A stretch of DNA of 16,607 bases, taken from assembly GCA_019746355.1 (NCBI GenBank), contig JAIESC010000262.1, positions 1 to 16,607 on the forward strand, written 5' to 3'. This stretch comes from Xanthobacteraceae bacterium (GTDB lineage Bacteria > Pseudomonadota > Alphaproteobacteria > Rhizobiales > Xanthobacteraceae). Both the position numbers and the translations under genes were made by a program. Positions 7,965 through 14,891 of the stretch are shown one piece after another. The stretch's first letter is position 1, and each line of letters begins with the position of its first letter. The notes under the pieces were generated by a model that had not been told where the DNA came from, did not search any database, and was given only the letters and a program-made list of their open reading frames with translations.

Positions 7965-8855
7965 ATGGCGGTCCCCTTCGACCAACGTCCCGACCTGATC
8001 TGGTTCGACGGCAAGCTCGTTCCGACGTCCGAATCCAAGGTCAGCGTCCTGACCCATGGGCTGCACTATGCGAGCTGCGTGTTCGAGGGCGAGCGGGCCT
8101 ATGGCGGCACGATCTACAAGGGCACCGAGCATTCCGAGCGGCTGAAGCGGTCCGCCAACATCCTCGACTTCGATATCCCCTATTCGGTCGCTGAGATCGA
8201 TGCTGCCAAGCGCCAGGTGCTCGATCGCAACAATCAGAAAGAGGCCTACGTGCGCGCCATCGCCTGGCGCGGCTCCGAGCAGCTCGGCGTTTCGGCGCAG
8301 CAGAACAAGATCCACCTGGCGGTCGCGACCTGGGAGTGGCCGAGCTATTTCGACCCGGCGCAGCGCCTGAAGGGCATCCGCCTCGATCTCGCCGAATACC
8401 GCCGGCCCGACCCGGCGACGGCGCCCTGCCTCGCCAAGGCCGCCGGCCTCTACATGATCTGCACCGTCTCCAAGCACCGCGCCGAGCGCAAAGGCTATGC
8501 CGATGCGATGATGCTGGACTGGCAGGGCCGCGTCGCCGAATGCACCGGCGCCAACATCTTCTTCATCAAGGACGGCAAGATCCACACGCCGATCGCCGAC
8601 TGCTTCCTGGCCGGCATCACGCGCGCGACCGCAATCATGCTGGCGAAGAAGCGCGGCATCGAGGTGATCGAGCGGCGCATCATGCCGGAGGAGCTTTCGA
8701 CGTTCTCGGAATGCTTCATCACCGGCACCGCGGCGGAGGTCACCGCCGTGTCGGAGATCGCGCAGTGGAAATTCACGCCGTCCGCCATCACCAAGCAGCT
8801 GATGGACGACTACACCGCGGAAGTGCAGCCGAAGGGCAAAGCCGCGGCGGCGTAA
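7965..8855 (+). CDS. ilvE: Branched-chain amino acid aminotransferase (class IV PLP enzyme)
   Basis: A 296-residue fold-type IV aminotransferase. It has the substrate-side motif LTHGLHYASCVFEGERAY (29-46), the PLP-binding Lys in CLAKAAGLYM (K158), RKGYADAMMLDWQGRVAECTGANIFF with the cofactor-contacting Glu (E192), and TGTAAEVTAV (253-262), which binds the cofactor phosphate. The pattern is that of IlvE, which transfers the amino group between glutamate and the keto acids of leucine, isoleucine and valine in the cytoplasm. Length is normal (E. coli IlvE is about 309). The ATG at 7965 has GGAGG with 8-nt spacing. A D-amino-acid or 4-amino-4-deoxychorismate variant cannot be fully excluded, but the motifs favour branched-chain substrates. 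It is divergent from a MarR regulator and ends at a palindromic repeat. Confidence 0.9.
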   Translation: MAVPFDQRPDLIWFDGKLVPTSESKVSVLTHGLHYASCVFEGERAYGGTIYKGTEHSERLKRSANILDFDIPYSVAEIDAAKRQVLDRNNQKEAYVRAIAWRGSEQLGVSAQQNKIHLAVATWEWPSYFDPAQRLKGIRLDLAEYRRPDPATAPCLAKAAGLYMICTVSKHRAERKGYADAMMLDWQGRVAECTGANIFFIKDGKIHTPIADCFLAGITRATAIMLAKKRGIEVIERRIMPEELSTFSECFITGTAAEVTAVSEIAQWKFTPSAITKQLMDDYTAEVQPKGKAAAA

Positions 8856-8860
8856 CGGCT

Positions 8861-8998
8861 GTCTTCCGGGGCGCGAGCCATAAGCGCGTTTACGCGCGTC
8901 TTCGACGCGCTACGAGCGAGCCTGGAATCCAGTTTCGAAAAGAAATCCCCGCTTGCCTGGCTTCCGGGTTCGCGCCTGACGGCGCGCCCCGGAATGAC
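8861..8998. repeat. Palindromic intergenic repeat, copy 1 (likely bidirectional terminator)
   Basis: The outer arms CTTCCGGGGCGCG and CGCGCCCCGGAATG are nearly complementary, so the element can fold into a long hairpin. Inside is AAGCGCGTTTACGCGCGTCTTCGACGCGC split over short palindromes, and TTCCGGGTTCGCGCC near the right arm. Copy 2 at 14716-14885 shares all three blocks. It fills the gap between the convergent ilvE-like and prmB genes, where it could end both transcripts. The arms resemble repeats I know to be abundant in Bradyrhizobium and Rhodopseudomonas genomes. Confidence 0.75.
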
Positions 8999-9009
8999 TT
9001 GTTGAGAGA

Positions 9010-9951
9010 TCAGCGAAGCTGTTTCGCGTCGAGCCAGAACACCTCGCCGCTGCTCGCTTCCGTGTCGAGCCACAGAAACTGCAAATCCGGATAGGCGCGC
9101 TCCAGCGCCTTCCGCCCCCGGCCAATCTCGCACAGCAGGCCGCCGCGCTCGTTCAGGTGCGCTCCGGCTTCATCGATGATCTGCCGGACGACCGCGAGGC
9201 CGTCCGCGCCGCCGTCGAACGCCATGGCGGGCTCGTGCCGGCATTCCGGCGGCAGTCCTTTCATCCCTTTGCCGTCGACATAGGGCGGGTTGGACACGAT
9301 CAGGTCATAGCGCCGGCCTTCGACCGGTGCGAACAGGTCGCCTTGCAACAGTCGGACACGATTCGTCATCCGGTGATCGGCGACGTTGCGCTTGGCGACC
9401 TGCAGCGCGCCTTTCGACAGTTCGACCGCGTCGACCATGGCGTTGGCGAAACGCATGGCCGCGAGAATGGCGAGACATCCGGACCCGGTGCAAAGATCGA
9501 GAATGCGTCCGATCGCGTTGGCATCGCGCACCAGCGAAAATTCCTCACCGGCAAACAGCTCGCCGGCGAAAATCTCGCCGAGAAACGACCGCGGCACGAT
9601 GCTGCGCTGATCGACGTAAAAAGGCACGCCGAGCATGTAGATTCGCTTGAGAAGATACGCCGCGGGCTTGCGGGTGCGAATCCGCTGCGCAACGAGGCCT
9701 TGCACCTTCTTCCGTTGTGCGGCCGTCACGGGCTTGGCGGCACGGGCGGCGACATAGTCCGGATGAATGCCCAGGGTTTCGCCGACAATGAATGCAGCTT
9801 CCACCGCAGGATCGGTGGTGCCATGTGCAAACACCAGCTTGGCCCGCTTCAATTGCGCGGCGACAGAACGGATCAGGTCCGAAACCGTCACCGGCTCCTT
9901 GCGCCGCGGAGCCGCCTTTCGCTGTCGTGCCTTGGCCTTGGGTTTCTTCAA
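9010..9951 (-). CDS. prmB: Ribosomal protein L3 glutamine methyltransferase
   Basis: A 313-residue SAM-dependent methyltransferase. Residues about 25-105 form the helical substrate-binding domain of PrmB/PrmC enzymes. FYVDQRSIVPRSFLGE (111-126) matches the PrmB form of the linker. The SAM motif is LDLCTGSGCLAI (151-162), and SNPPYVDGKGM (220-230) carries the NPPY catalytic motif specific to N5-glutamine methylation. CRHEPAMAFDGGADGL is also typical. PrmB methylates a glutamine of 50S protein L3. No ATG lies at the right place: I choose TTG at 9951, preceded by GGAG and overlapping the upstream stop as TTGA, which gives 313 residues against about 310 in E. coli. A GTG about 20 codons later is the alternative. 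The first 18 residues are very Lys/Arg-rich, perhaps for ribosome binding. Confidence 0.88.
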   Translation of the reverse strand: MKKPKAKARQRKAAPRRKEPVTVSDLIRSVAAQLKRAKLVFAHGTTDPAVEAAFIVGETLGIHPDYVAARAAKPVTAAQRKKVQGLVAQRIRTRKPAAYLLKRIYMLGVPFYVDQRSIVPRSFLGEIFAGELFAGEEFSLVRDANAIGRILDLCTGSGCLAILAAMRFANAMVDAVELSKGALQVAKRNVADHRMTNRVRLLQGDLFAPVEGRRYDLIVSNPPYVDGKGMKGLPPECRHEPAMAFDGGADGLAVVRQIIDEAGAHLNERGGLLCEIGRGRKALERAYPDLQFLWLDTEASSGEVFWLDAKQLR

Positions 9952-10730
9952 CGGCGCTCCGCGACCGGCGAGGTGTCCACCGCGCGCAACAGCGTGACAT
10001 GGTGCACCGGATTGGCGGCGGCGAATGCGGCCATCGGCTCGTCGAGCACGCGGCCGCGGCTTCGCGAGGCGTTGCGCAGGAGAACTTCGCCGTTCCTGCC
10101 GAAGACGACGAATCCCGTGTGGTAGTAGTCGAGACCGGGCCTCCCGGAGGTGAAGCCGACGATATCTCCCGGCGCCAAGAGCTTCGCGTTGTTCATCATC
10201 GTCGATCTGCTGACGGCCAGGATGGAAACCCTCCGAGGACGGAACTCCTGATGCCAGGTGACCGTCTTGTCGTACTTCACCGACGGCTCGATCGTCACCG
10301 ACCGGCAGATGCCGTTCTCGATGTTGCGCTGGCACCACTCGGCGAAATAGTGGTTGCGTGCGTCGTATTGCACCTTGCCGTGCTCATAACGGATGCGGCG
10401 CAGCGTCGGCTCGAAATCGGCAAAGCCCGGCGCGATCGCGGCGGCCAACACCACCTCGCAGAAGGTGACGCAATCGAACGCATCGTCGCGCACGACGAAT
10501 TTTTCCGGCTGCGTCGGGCTGCCGATCAGGGTGTTCGCCACATAACGGATGCCGACAAGCTTGCTGGAAATGAAATCGATCCGCTCGGAAACGCGCGGCA
10601 GCGGCTTCGCTTGCGCCATCAGGCGCTCGATCAACACCGACGGGGCGGCGAATGCCGGCCCGGACAGGCCAAGCAAAGGTAAGCCGGCCATGAGCCGCAG
10701 CACGTTTCGGCGGTCGGTCACAGGCTGCAT
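9948..10730 (-). CDS. Exported DUF1460-type amidase-like protein (NlpC/P60-related)
   Basis: A 260-residue protein with an N-terminal export signal (DRRNVLRLMAGLPLLGLSGPAFAA); the RR before a hydrophobic stretch suggests the Tat route, with cleavage after about residue 29. The mature part resembles DUF1460 / N-acetylmuramoyl-L-alanine amidase-like proteins of the papain-fold class. It has DDAFDCVTFCEVVLA with the probable nucleophile Cys (C87), RNHYFAEW (126-133), and LAPGDIVGFTS ... LDYYHTGFVV with the probable catalytic His (H204). A periplasmic role on cell-wall peptides or a related amide is likely; the substrate is not known. The longer frame to 10781 begins with TTG, so ATG 10730, which places the signal peptide at the start, is preferred although its ribosome binding site is weak. 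The stop overlaps the TTG start of prmB. Confidence 0.78.
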   Translation of the reverse strand: MQPVTDRRNVLRLMAGLPLLGLSGPAFAAPSVLIERLMAQAKPLPRVSERIDFISSKLVGIRYVANTLIGSPTQPEKFVVRDDAFDCVTFCEVVLAAAIAPGFADFEPTLRRIRYEHGKVQYDARNHYFAEWCQRNIENGICRSVTIEPSVKYDKTVTWHQEFRPRRVSILAVSRSTMMNNAKLLAPGDIVGFTSGRPGLDYYHTGFVVFGRNGEVLLRNASRSRGRVLDEPMAAFAAANPVHHVTLLRAVDTSPVAERR

Positions 10731-10777
10731 CGCTGGGAAATTATCACAGCCTGCGGCGCGCTCCAGCCGCACCCCGA

Positions 10778-11731
10778 TCAATACTTAATGAGCACCAGCC
10801 GGCTGTTCCCGGATTCCGCGCCCCAGGCCTCGCCGGGACGGCTCAGCATCTGCCGCACCTGCGCGCCGCGCTGGCTGCTCGGGAAGCTTTCGAACTTCTC
10901 GGTCGTGGGGTCGAAACGGACAATGGAATTGGTCATGAAATCGGTCAACCAGACCTTGTCCTGCTCGTCGACATGGACCGAGTAGCAGCCGCTGCCGGGA
11001 TTGCCGGGAAGCGGCCATGTCTTCCAGGTCCTGGTTGCCGGGTCGTAGCGGCCGACCTCGCCGGAGTGCCAGAAGCTGACCCAGAGGAGCCCCTTGGAGT
11101 CGCTCCACACGCGGCGGGGACCTGCGCCCTTCTTGTGCGGCTCGACGATGTCGACGTTGCCGGTCGCCTTGTCGATCCGGCCGAGATGGTCGCCGGCCAG
11201 CGCCACGTACCAGACCTCGTTCGATGGCGTCACGGTGATGCCGTAGCTGCCGCGCCGCGGCGACTTCCAGCTTTCGTGCTTGCCGGTCTTCGGATTGACG
11301 TAGCCGTGCACGCCGCTCTGCCCGGTGAACCAGTAGATGCCGTCTTTGTCGAACACGCCGGTGTTGAGGTTGGCGTAGGGCTGTTGCGGCGGCAGCATGA
11401 AGTAATCGAATTTTTTGGTCTTCAGGTCGTAGCGTACGTTGGCGTTCAGCCCGCCGTCGGTCAGCCAGGGCGAGCCGTCCGGTCCGACGATCACGCCATG
11501 CGGCGCCGAGCCCGAGCCGATCGGGATGGTCTCGTCCTTCCCGGTCTTCGGATCGAGGCGGCCGAGCACGCCCGAACGCTGGCCGCTGTACCAGACGATG
11601 CCGTCGAGACCCGGTGCCACGTCGTGCGGGCCCGAGCCTTGCTTGACCGGAAAATAGCTCACGCGATCGCTGGCCAGCGCCGAAGCAGCACAAGTCAACA
11701 TCACCGCCGCAGCCGCGATCCAGCGCATCAT
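10778..11731 (-). CDS. Secreted Vgb-like (virginiamycin B lyase family) beta-propeller protein
   Basis: A 317-residue protein with a clear signal peptide (about 1-21, cleavage near ALA-SD). The rest is a run of beta-propeller blades with repeated units such as GRLDPKTGKDETIPIG, GYVNPKTGKHESW, GRIDKATGNVDIVEP, GRYDPATRTWKTWPLP and VRFDPTTEKFESFP, as in Vgb / streptogramin lyase-like and SMP-30-like proteins. True Vgb is a cytoplasmic lyase that opens streptogramin B; this exported relative is more likely a periplasmic binding protein or enzyme of unknown substrate, and resistance should not be inferred. Two ATG codons stand at the start (11731 and 11728), with AGGGA about 8 nt upstream. It follows moaE at about 50 nt and could be in the same transcript, though it has no evident functional link. 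Confidence 0.82.
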   Translation of the reverse strand: MMRWIAAAAVMLTCAASALASDRVSYFPVKQGSGPHDVAPGLDGIVWYSGQRSGVLGRLDPKTGKDETIPIGSGSAPHGVIVGPDGSPWLTDGGLNANVRYDLKTKKFDYFMLPPQQPYANLNTGVFDKDGIYWFTGQSGVHGYVNPKTGKHESWKSPRRGSYGITVTPSNEVWYVALAGDHLGRIDKATGNVDIVEPHKKGAGPRRVWSDSKGLLWVSFWHSGEVGRYDPATRTWKTWPLPGNPGSGCYSVHVDEQDKVWLTDFMTNSIVRFDPTTEKFESFPSSQRGAQVRQMLSRPGEAWGAESGNSRLVLIKY

Positions 11732-11784
11732 GGCGTCGTCCCTCGTCTCGGCCCGTCGAACAGAGAACCGCGCCGTGCGCGGCG

Positions 11785-12267
11785 CTATTCCGCAGCTTCG
11801 CTGCCGGACGGCTTGTCCCAGCGCGCGGCCGCCGCATCGTCGGCGCCCTTGGCCTCGATCCAGGCCGTTCCGGACCTGCTTTCGACCTGCTTCCAGAACG
11901 GCGCGCGCGTCTTGAGATAATCCATCAGGAACTCGGCGGCGGCGAAGGCCGCCTCGCGATGCGACGAGGCGGCGACAACCAGCACGATGTTCTCGCCCGG
12001 CGCGATCCGTCCGTAACGATGGATCACGGTGACGCCGAGCAGCGGCCAGCGCGATTTGGCCTCCTCGACATGCCGGCCGATCTCGGCCTCGGCCATGCCG
12101 GGATAGTGCTCGAGCGTCAGCGCCGCGATCGGCTCGCCGGCCTCGGCACCGCGGCAGATGCCGGTGAAGGTGACGACCGCGCCGATGTCGGTGCGCCCGC
12201 GGGTCAGCGCCGCCTGCTCGGCCGCGGCGTCGAAGTCCTCGCGCTGGAGGCGCACGGTCGTCTGCAT
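11785..12267 (-). CDS. moaE: Molybdopterin synthase catalytic (large) subunit
   Basis: A 160-residue protein with the MoaE signature: FTGICRG near the N-terminus, LTLEHYPGMAEAEI, then HRYGRIAPGENIVLVVAASSHREAAFAAAEFLMDYLKTRAPFWKQV, which holds the active-site Lys and Arg residues. MoaE with MoaD inserts two sulfur atoms into precursor Z (cPMP) to make molybdopterin in the cytoplasm. ATG 12267 starts one base after the moaD stop (TGAGATG); a GTG at 12276 would overlap it and is also possible. The C-terminal tail (KGADDAAAARWDKPSGSEAAE) is longer and more variable than the core. Confidence 0.95.
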   Translation of the reverse strand: MQTTVRLQREDFDAAAEQAALTRGRTDIGAVVTFTGICRGAEAGEPIAALTLEHYPGMAEAEIGRHVEEAKSRWPLLGVTVIHRYGRIAPGENIVLVVAASSHREAAFAAAEFLMDYLKTRAPFWKQVESRSGTAWIEAKGADDAAAARWDKPSGSEAAE

Positions 12268-12268
12268 C

Positions 12269-12520
12269 TCATCCACCCGTCATTGGCGGAAAGAACGCGA
12301 TCTCGCGCGCGCCGGCGATCATGGCGTCGGGCTTGACGTGGCTCTTGTCGATCGCGGCGCGGACCGACTTCGGATGCTCGAAGGCGTAGGCGTATTCCTC
12401 GCCGCGTCCCCTGAGCCAGGTGACCAGCTCGGCCACGGTCTTCACCGACGGCGGCGGCGCAAGCTCTTCCTCGGCCTTGCCGACGCGTTCGCGGACCCAC
12501 GCGAAATACACAAGCTTCAT
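12269..12520 (-). CDS. moaD: Molybdopterin synthase sulfur carrier (small) subunit
   Basis: An 83-residue ubiquitin-like protein beginning MKLVYFAWVRERVGKAEEEL and ending FFPPMTGG. The C-terminal Gly-Gly is the site that is adenylated by MoeB and then carries the thiocarboxylate sulfur donated to precursor Z by MoaE. Length is typical (about 80). The ATG at 12520 overlaps the pgsA stop (TGATG), and moaE begins one base after its stop, so all three are translationally coupled. Confidence 0.94.
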   Translation of the reverse strand: MKLVYFAWVRERVGKAEEELAPPPSVKTVAELVTWLRGRGEEYAYAFEHPKSVRAAIDKSHVKPDAMIAGAREIAFFPPMTGG

Positions 12521-13149
12521 CAGTCGATCATATGCCGAAGGCCGGCGCGCATATAGTCCCAGCCGGTGTAAAGCGTCACCAGCGCCGAGAGCCAGAGCAA
12601 CGCGAGGCCGATGTTGGTGATGACCAACATATCGTGCTTCATCAGATCGGATGCAACCTTGTCGCCGGCCTCGCCGGCGATCAGGAAGCCCACCGCCAAG
12701 AGCTGCCAGGTGGTTTTCCACTTGGCGAGCCGGGAGACGGGAATGCTCACCCGCAGCTCGGCGAGGTATTCGCGCAGGCCGGACACCAGGATTTCGCGGC
12801 ACAGGATGATGACCGCGGCGAGCAGCGACCAGCCGCGGATCGTCTCCTCGGCGGCCAGCATCAGCAGGCACGACGACACCAGAAGCTTGTCGGCGATCGG
12901 GTCGAGCATCCGCCCGAGCGAGGACTGCTGGCCGTAGGCGCGCGCCAGATAGCCGTCGAGCGCATCGGTGATGCCGGCGGTGATGAACACGGCCAGCGCA
13001 ACCCAGCGCAGCCAGAGCCCGCCGTCGAGGATGCTGTACCAGTACATCAGCGCCACCACGACCGGCACCGCGGCGATGCGGCCATAGGTCAAGAGGTTGG
13101 GCAGCGCGAGCGGCCGCGCAGGCAAGGGCGTGCTGGAAGCCGGGTTCAT
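12520..13149 (-). CDS. pgsA: CDP-diacylglycerol-glycerol-3-phosphate 3-phosphatidyltransferase
   Basis: A 209-residue membrane enzyme with about five hydrophobic segments and the CDP-alcohol phosphatidyltransferase motif: TDALDGYLARAYGQ (61-74) and SSLGRMLDPIADK (76-88), giving D62, D65, G66, A69, R70, G79, D83 and D87, all present. PNLLTYGRI near the N-terminus and the length fit PgsA, which makes phosphatidylglycerol phosphate, the precursor of phosphatidylglycerol and cardiolipin. ATG 13149 is chosen; a GTG at 13161 would add four residues, and neither has a strong ribosome binding site. The order uvrC, pgsA, moaD, moaE is, as I recall it, common in this bacterial group; here the amidohydrolase gene stands between uvrC and pgsA. 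Confidence 0.93.
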   Translation of the reverse strand: MNPASSTPLPARPLALPNLLTYGRIAAVPVVVALMYWYSILDGGLWLRWVALAVFITAGITDALDGYLARAYGQQSSLGRMLDPIADKLLVSSCLLMLAAEETIRGWSLLAAVIILCREILVSGLREYLAELRVSIPVSRLAKWKTTWQLLAVGFLIAGEAGDKVASDLMKHDMLVITNIGLALLWLSALVTLYTGWDYMRAGLRHMID

Positions 13150-13161
13150 GATCTTCGCCAC

Positions 13162-13382
13162 AATAGGCTCATCGCGACAGCCTGAACAGACGAGCGCGTC
13201 TATGAACCTATTTTCCGCTTCAGGCTGTGCAAAAGACCGTGAGCATCAGGACTTCAGACGCCGGACATCCGGTCCAATTGACGACTCGGGTGCAGGAAAC
13301 CACGCGCTTGCGGCAGGCTCATGACGTTCAACCCGTCGGACATGGGAGCCATGCGGATCGCTCGCAAGGCGTGGCATTTGTT
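13162..13382. other. Spacer upstream of pgsA with two inverted repeats
   Basis: No gene is supported here. CAGCCTGAA (13178-13186) pairs with TTCAGGCTG (13219-13227), and AATAGG (13162-13167) with CCTATT (13207-13212); the two pairings cross and so exclude each other. A minus-strand TTGCAC followed after about 16 nt by TAGGTT could be a weak pgsA promoter. The region may be the leader of pgsA, the terminator of the amidohydrolase gene, or both. Confidence 0.35.
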
Positions 13383-14618
13383 TTATTGCGGACGGTGCAA
13401 CTCGGCCCGCGGACGGCTGACGGTCTGCCGGCCACGCTTAAAGACCGCCAGGACCGGGGCGTTGATCGCGACCGCCTCGGCGGGCGACTGCGCGTCGATC
13501 ACCGCGACCTCCGCCGGATGGCCCACCTTGATGCCGTAGTCCTTGGCGTTGATCAGGCGGGCGGACCGGTCGCTGATCATGGAGAACAGTTCCGTCAGGC
13601 GGTCCGGCTGGCCGACCTGGAGCACGTTGGCGTGCATGTTCGCCATGCGGATCAACGAGCAATCACCGAACGGGGTGAACGGATTGAGGATGTTGTTCGT
13701 CGATATGGAACAGTTGCAGCCCTGCTCGGCGAACAGGTTCGCATCGGTGATGCAGCGCGGCACGTCGTAGTCCTTGTGGCGGGCCAGCACGAACAGGTCG
13801 GTGGCGGGCAGCACCGTCACCGCCACGCCGGCGTCGGCGAGCCGCCTGGCGATGTCCTTCTGCTTGGCGGGCGGCAGCGCCGCGACCTTGGTCATATGGC
13901 CCATCGCGACCCGGCCGCCGTATTTGTATGTCTCGGCGAGGTCGGCGACGAGCATGTTGTCCATGGTCGCGGGATCGTGGCCCGAATCGATGTGCATGTC
14001 GACGTGGATGTCGTACTCGCGCGCCAGCTCGAACACGCGGTTGATGTGGGCCGGGTGGTCGGTGTCGTAGTTCGGCGCCCCGCCGATCGACGTCGCGCCC
14101 ATCTTGAGCGCCTGCACCAGCGCCTTGTCGGTCTCGGGCATGTTGGCGAGGCCCTCCTGGGCGAAGGCGCAGATCTCCAGGTCGACCGCCCAGGCATATT
14201 CCTTCTGCAGCATGATCAGCGCCTCGACGCCCTTGGTGCCGACCGGCGGATCGATCTCGACATGGGTGCGGATGCGCGTGGTGCCCTGCTTGACGCAGTT
14301 CTCCAGCGTGACCTTGGCACGGTTGTAGATGTCCTCGGCCGTGAAGGTCGATTTCACCGCCTGCACGCGCTTCATGTGGCTCGGATCGCTGCGGCTCGGC
14401 TCCGGCGCGCAACGGTCGACGATGCGCGACTTGTCGAGATGGATGTGGGTCTCGACCAGGCCGCCGCAGCACAGGCAGCCCCGTGCGTCGTAGGACGGCG
14501 AATCCGCGACGAGCTTGGGCTCGATCGCGGCGATCCTGCCCTTGGAAAATCCGATATCGACGTTGCCGCCGTTCGCGGCCCCCGGAACGCGGGCGTTGCG
14601 GATCACGTAGTCGAGCAT
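13383..14618 (-). CDS. Cytosine-deaminase-like amidohydrolase
   Basis: A 411-residue metal-dependent hydrolase of the CodA-like branch of the amidohydrolase superfamily. It has the metal-binding VETHIHLDKS (55-64, H58 and H60), RTHVEIDP (117-124), the substrate-contact Gln in AFAQEG (Q154), DIHVDMHIDSGHD with H209, and AMGHMTK with H241. The region equivalent to CodA GHDDVFDPWYPLG reads STNNILNPFTPFG (306-318), so the Asp that helps bind metal and shuttle protons appears to be Asn. The substrate is therefore uncertain: a deaminated base or another cyclic amide or amidine. Three Cys cluster at 48-51 (GCLCCGG). ATG 14618 is chosen because MLDYVIRNARV matches family N-termini; GAGGG lies upstream at rather long spacing. 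It sits alone between a palindromic repeat and the pgsA group and looks like a later insertion into that neighbourhood. Confidence 0.83.
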   Translation of the reverse strand: MLDYVIRNARVPGAANGGNVDIGFSKGRIAAIEPKLVADSPSYDARGCLCCGGLVETHIHLDKSRIVDRCAPEPSRSDPSHMKRVQAVKSTFTAEDIYNRAKVTLENCVKQGTTRIRTHVEIDPPVGTKGVEALIMLQKEYAWAVDLEICAFAQEGLANMPETDKALVQALKMGATSIGGAPNYDTDHPAHINRVFELAREYDIHVDMHIDSGHDPATMDNMLVADLAETYKYGGRVAMGHMTKVAALPPAKQKDIARRLADAGVAVTVLPATDLFVLARHKDYDVPRCITDANLFAEQGCNCSISTNNILNPFTPFGDCSLIRMANMHANVLQVGQPDRLTELFSMISDRSARLINAKDYGIKVGHPAEVAVIDAQSPAEAVAINAPVLAVFKRGRQTVSRPRAELHRPQ

Positions 14619-14715
14619 TGCGTCAGTTCCCTCACCGGCAACAAAGTTCCACGCGGCCATTCGAGCCAATAACGGGCCCGGCGTCCAGCCAAACCGCTAT
14701 GCGAAATCCTTCCGC

Positions 14716-14885
14716 CGTCATTCCGGACGCCGCCACAAGCGCGTTCACGCGCGGCTTCGACGCGCGACGGCGGCGATCCGAAATCCAGTCACGCAGGGAC
14801 ATTCTCCTGAACTGGATTCCGGGTTCGCGCCCATAGCGCGTCGCAGACGCGCGTGGGCGCGCTGGCGGGCGCGCCCCGGAATGAC
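14716..14885. repeat. Palindromic intergenic repeat, copy 2
   Basis: The ends GTCATTCCGG (14717-14726) and CCGGAATGAC (14876-14885) are perfectly complementary. It shares with copy 1 (8861-8998) the block AAGCGCGTTCACGCGCGGCTTCGACGCGC (one to three changes, in pieces), TTCCGGGTTCGCGCC and GCGCGCCCCGGAATGAC. It contains extra inner hairpins such as GCGCGTCGCAGACGCGC. It begins six bases past the uvrC stop codon and probably ends that transcript; it also separates uvrC from the amidohydrolase gene. Confidence 0.78.
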
Positions 14886-14891
14886 AGAGCT

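Noticed and set aside
10778..11731. Vgb-like protein as a streptogramin resistance determinant
   Set aside because: It has a signal peptide and only the general propeller repeat pattern; many exported Vgb-like proteins have no known resistance role, and no resistance context is present.
13227..14672. Plus-strand open frame of 481 codons opposite the amidohydrolase
   Set aside because: Antisense shadow; the minus strand carries the conserved metal-binding motifs.
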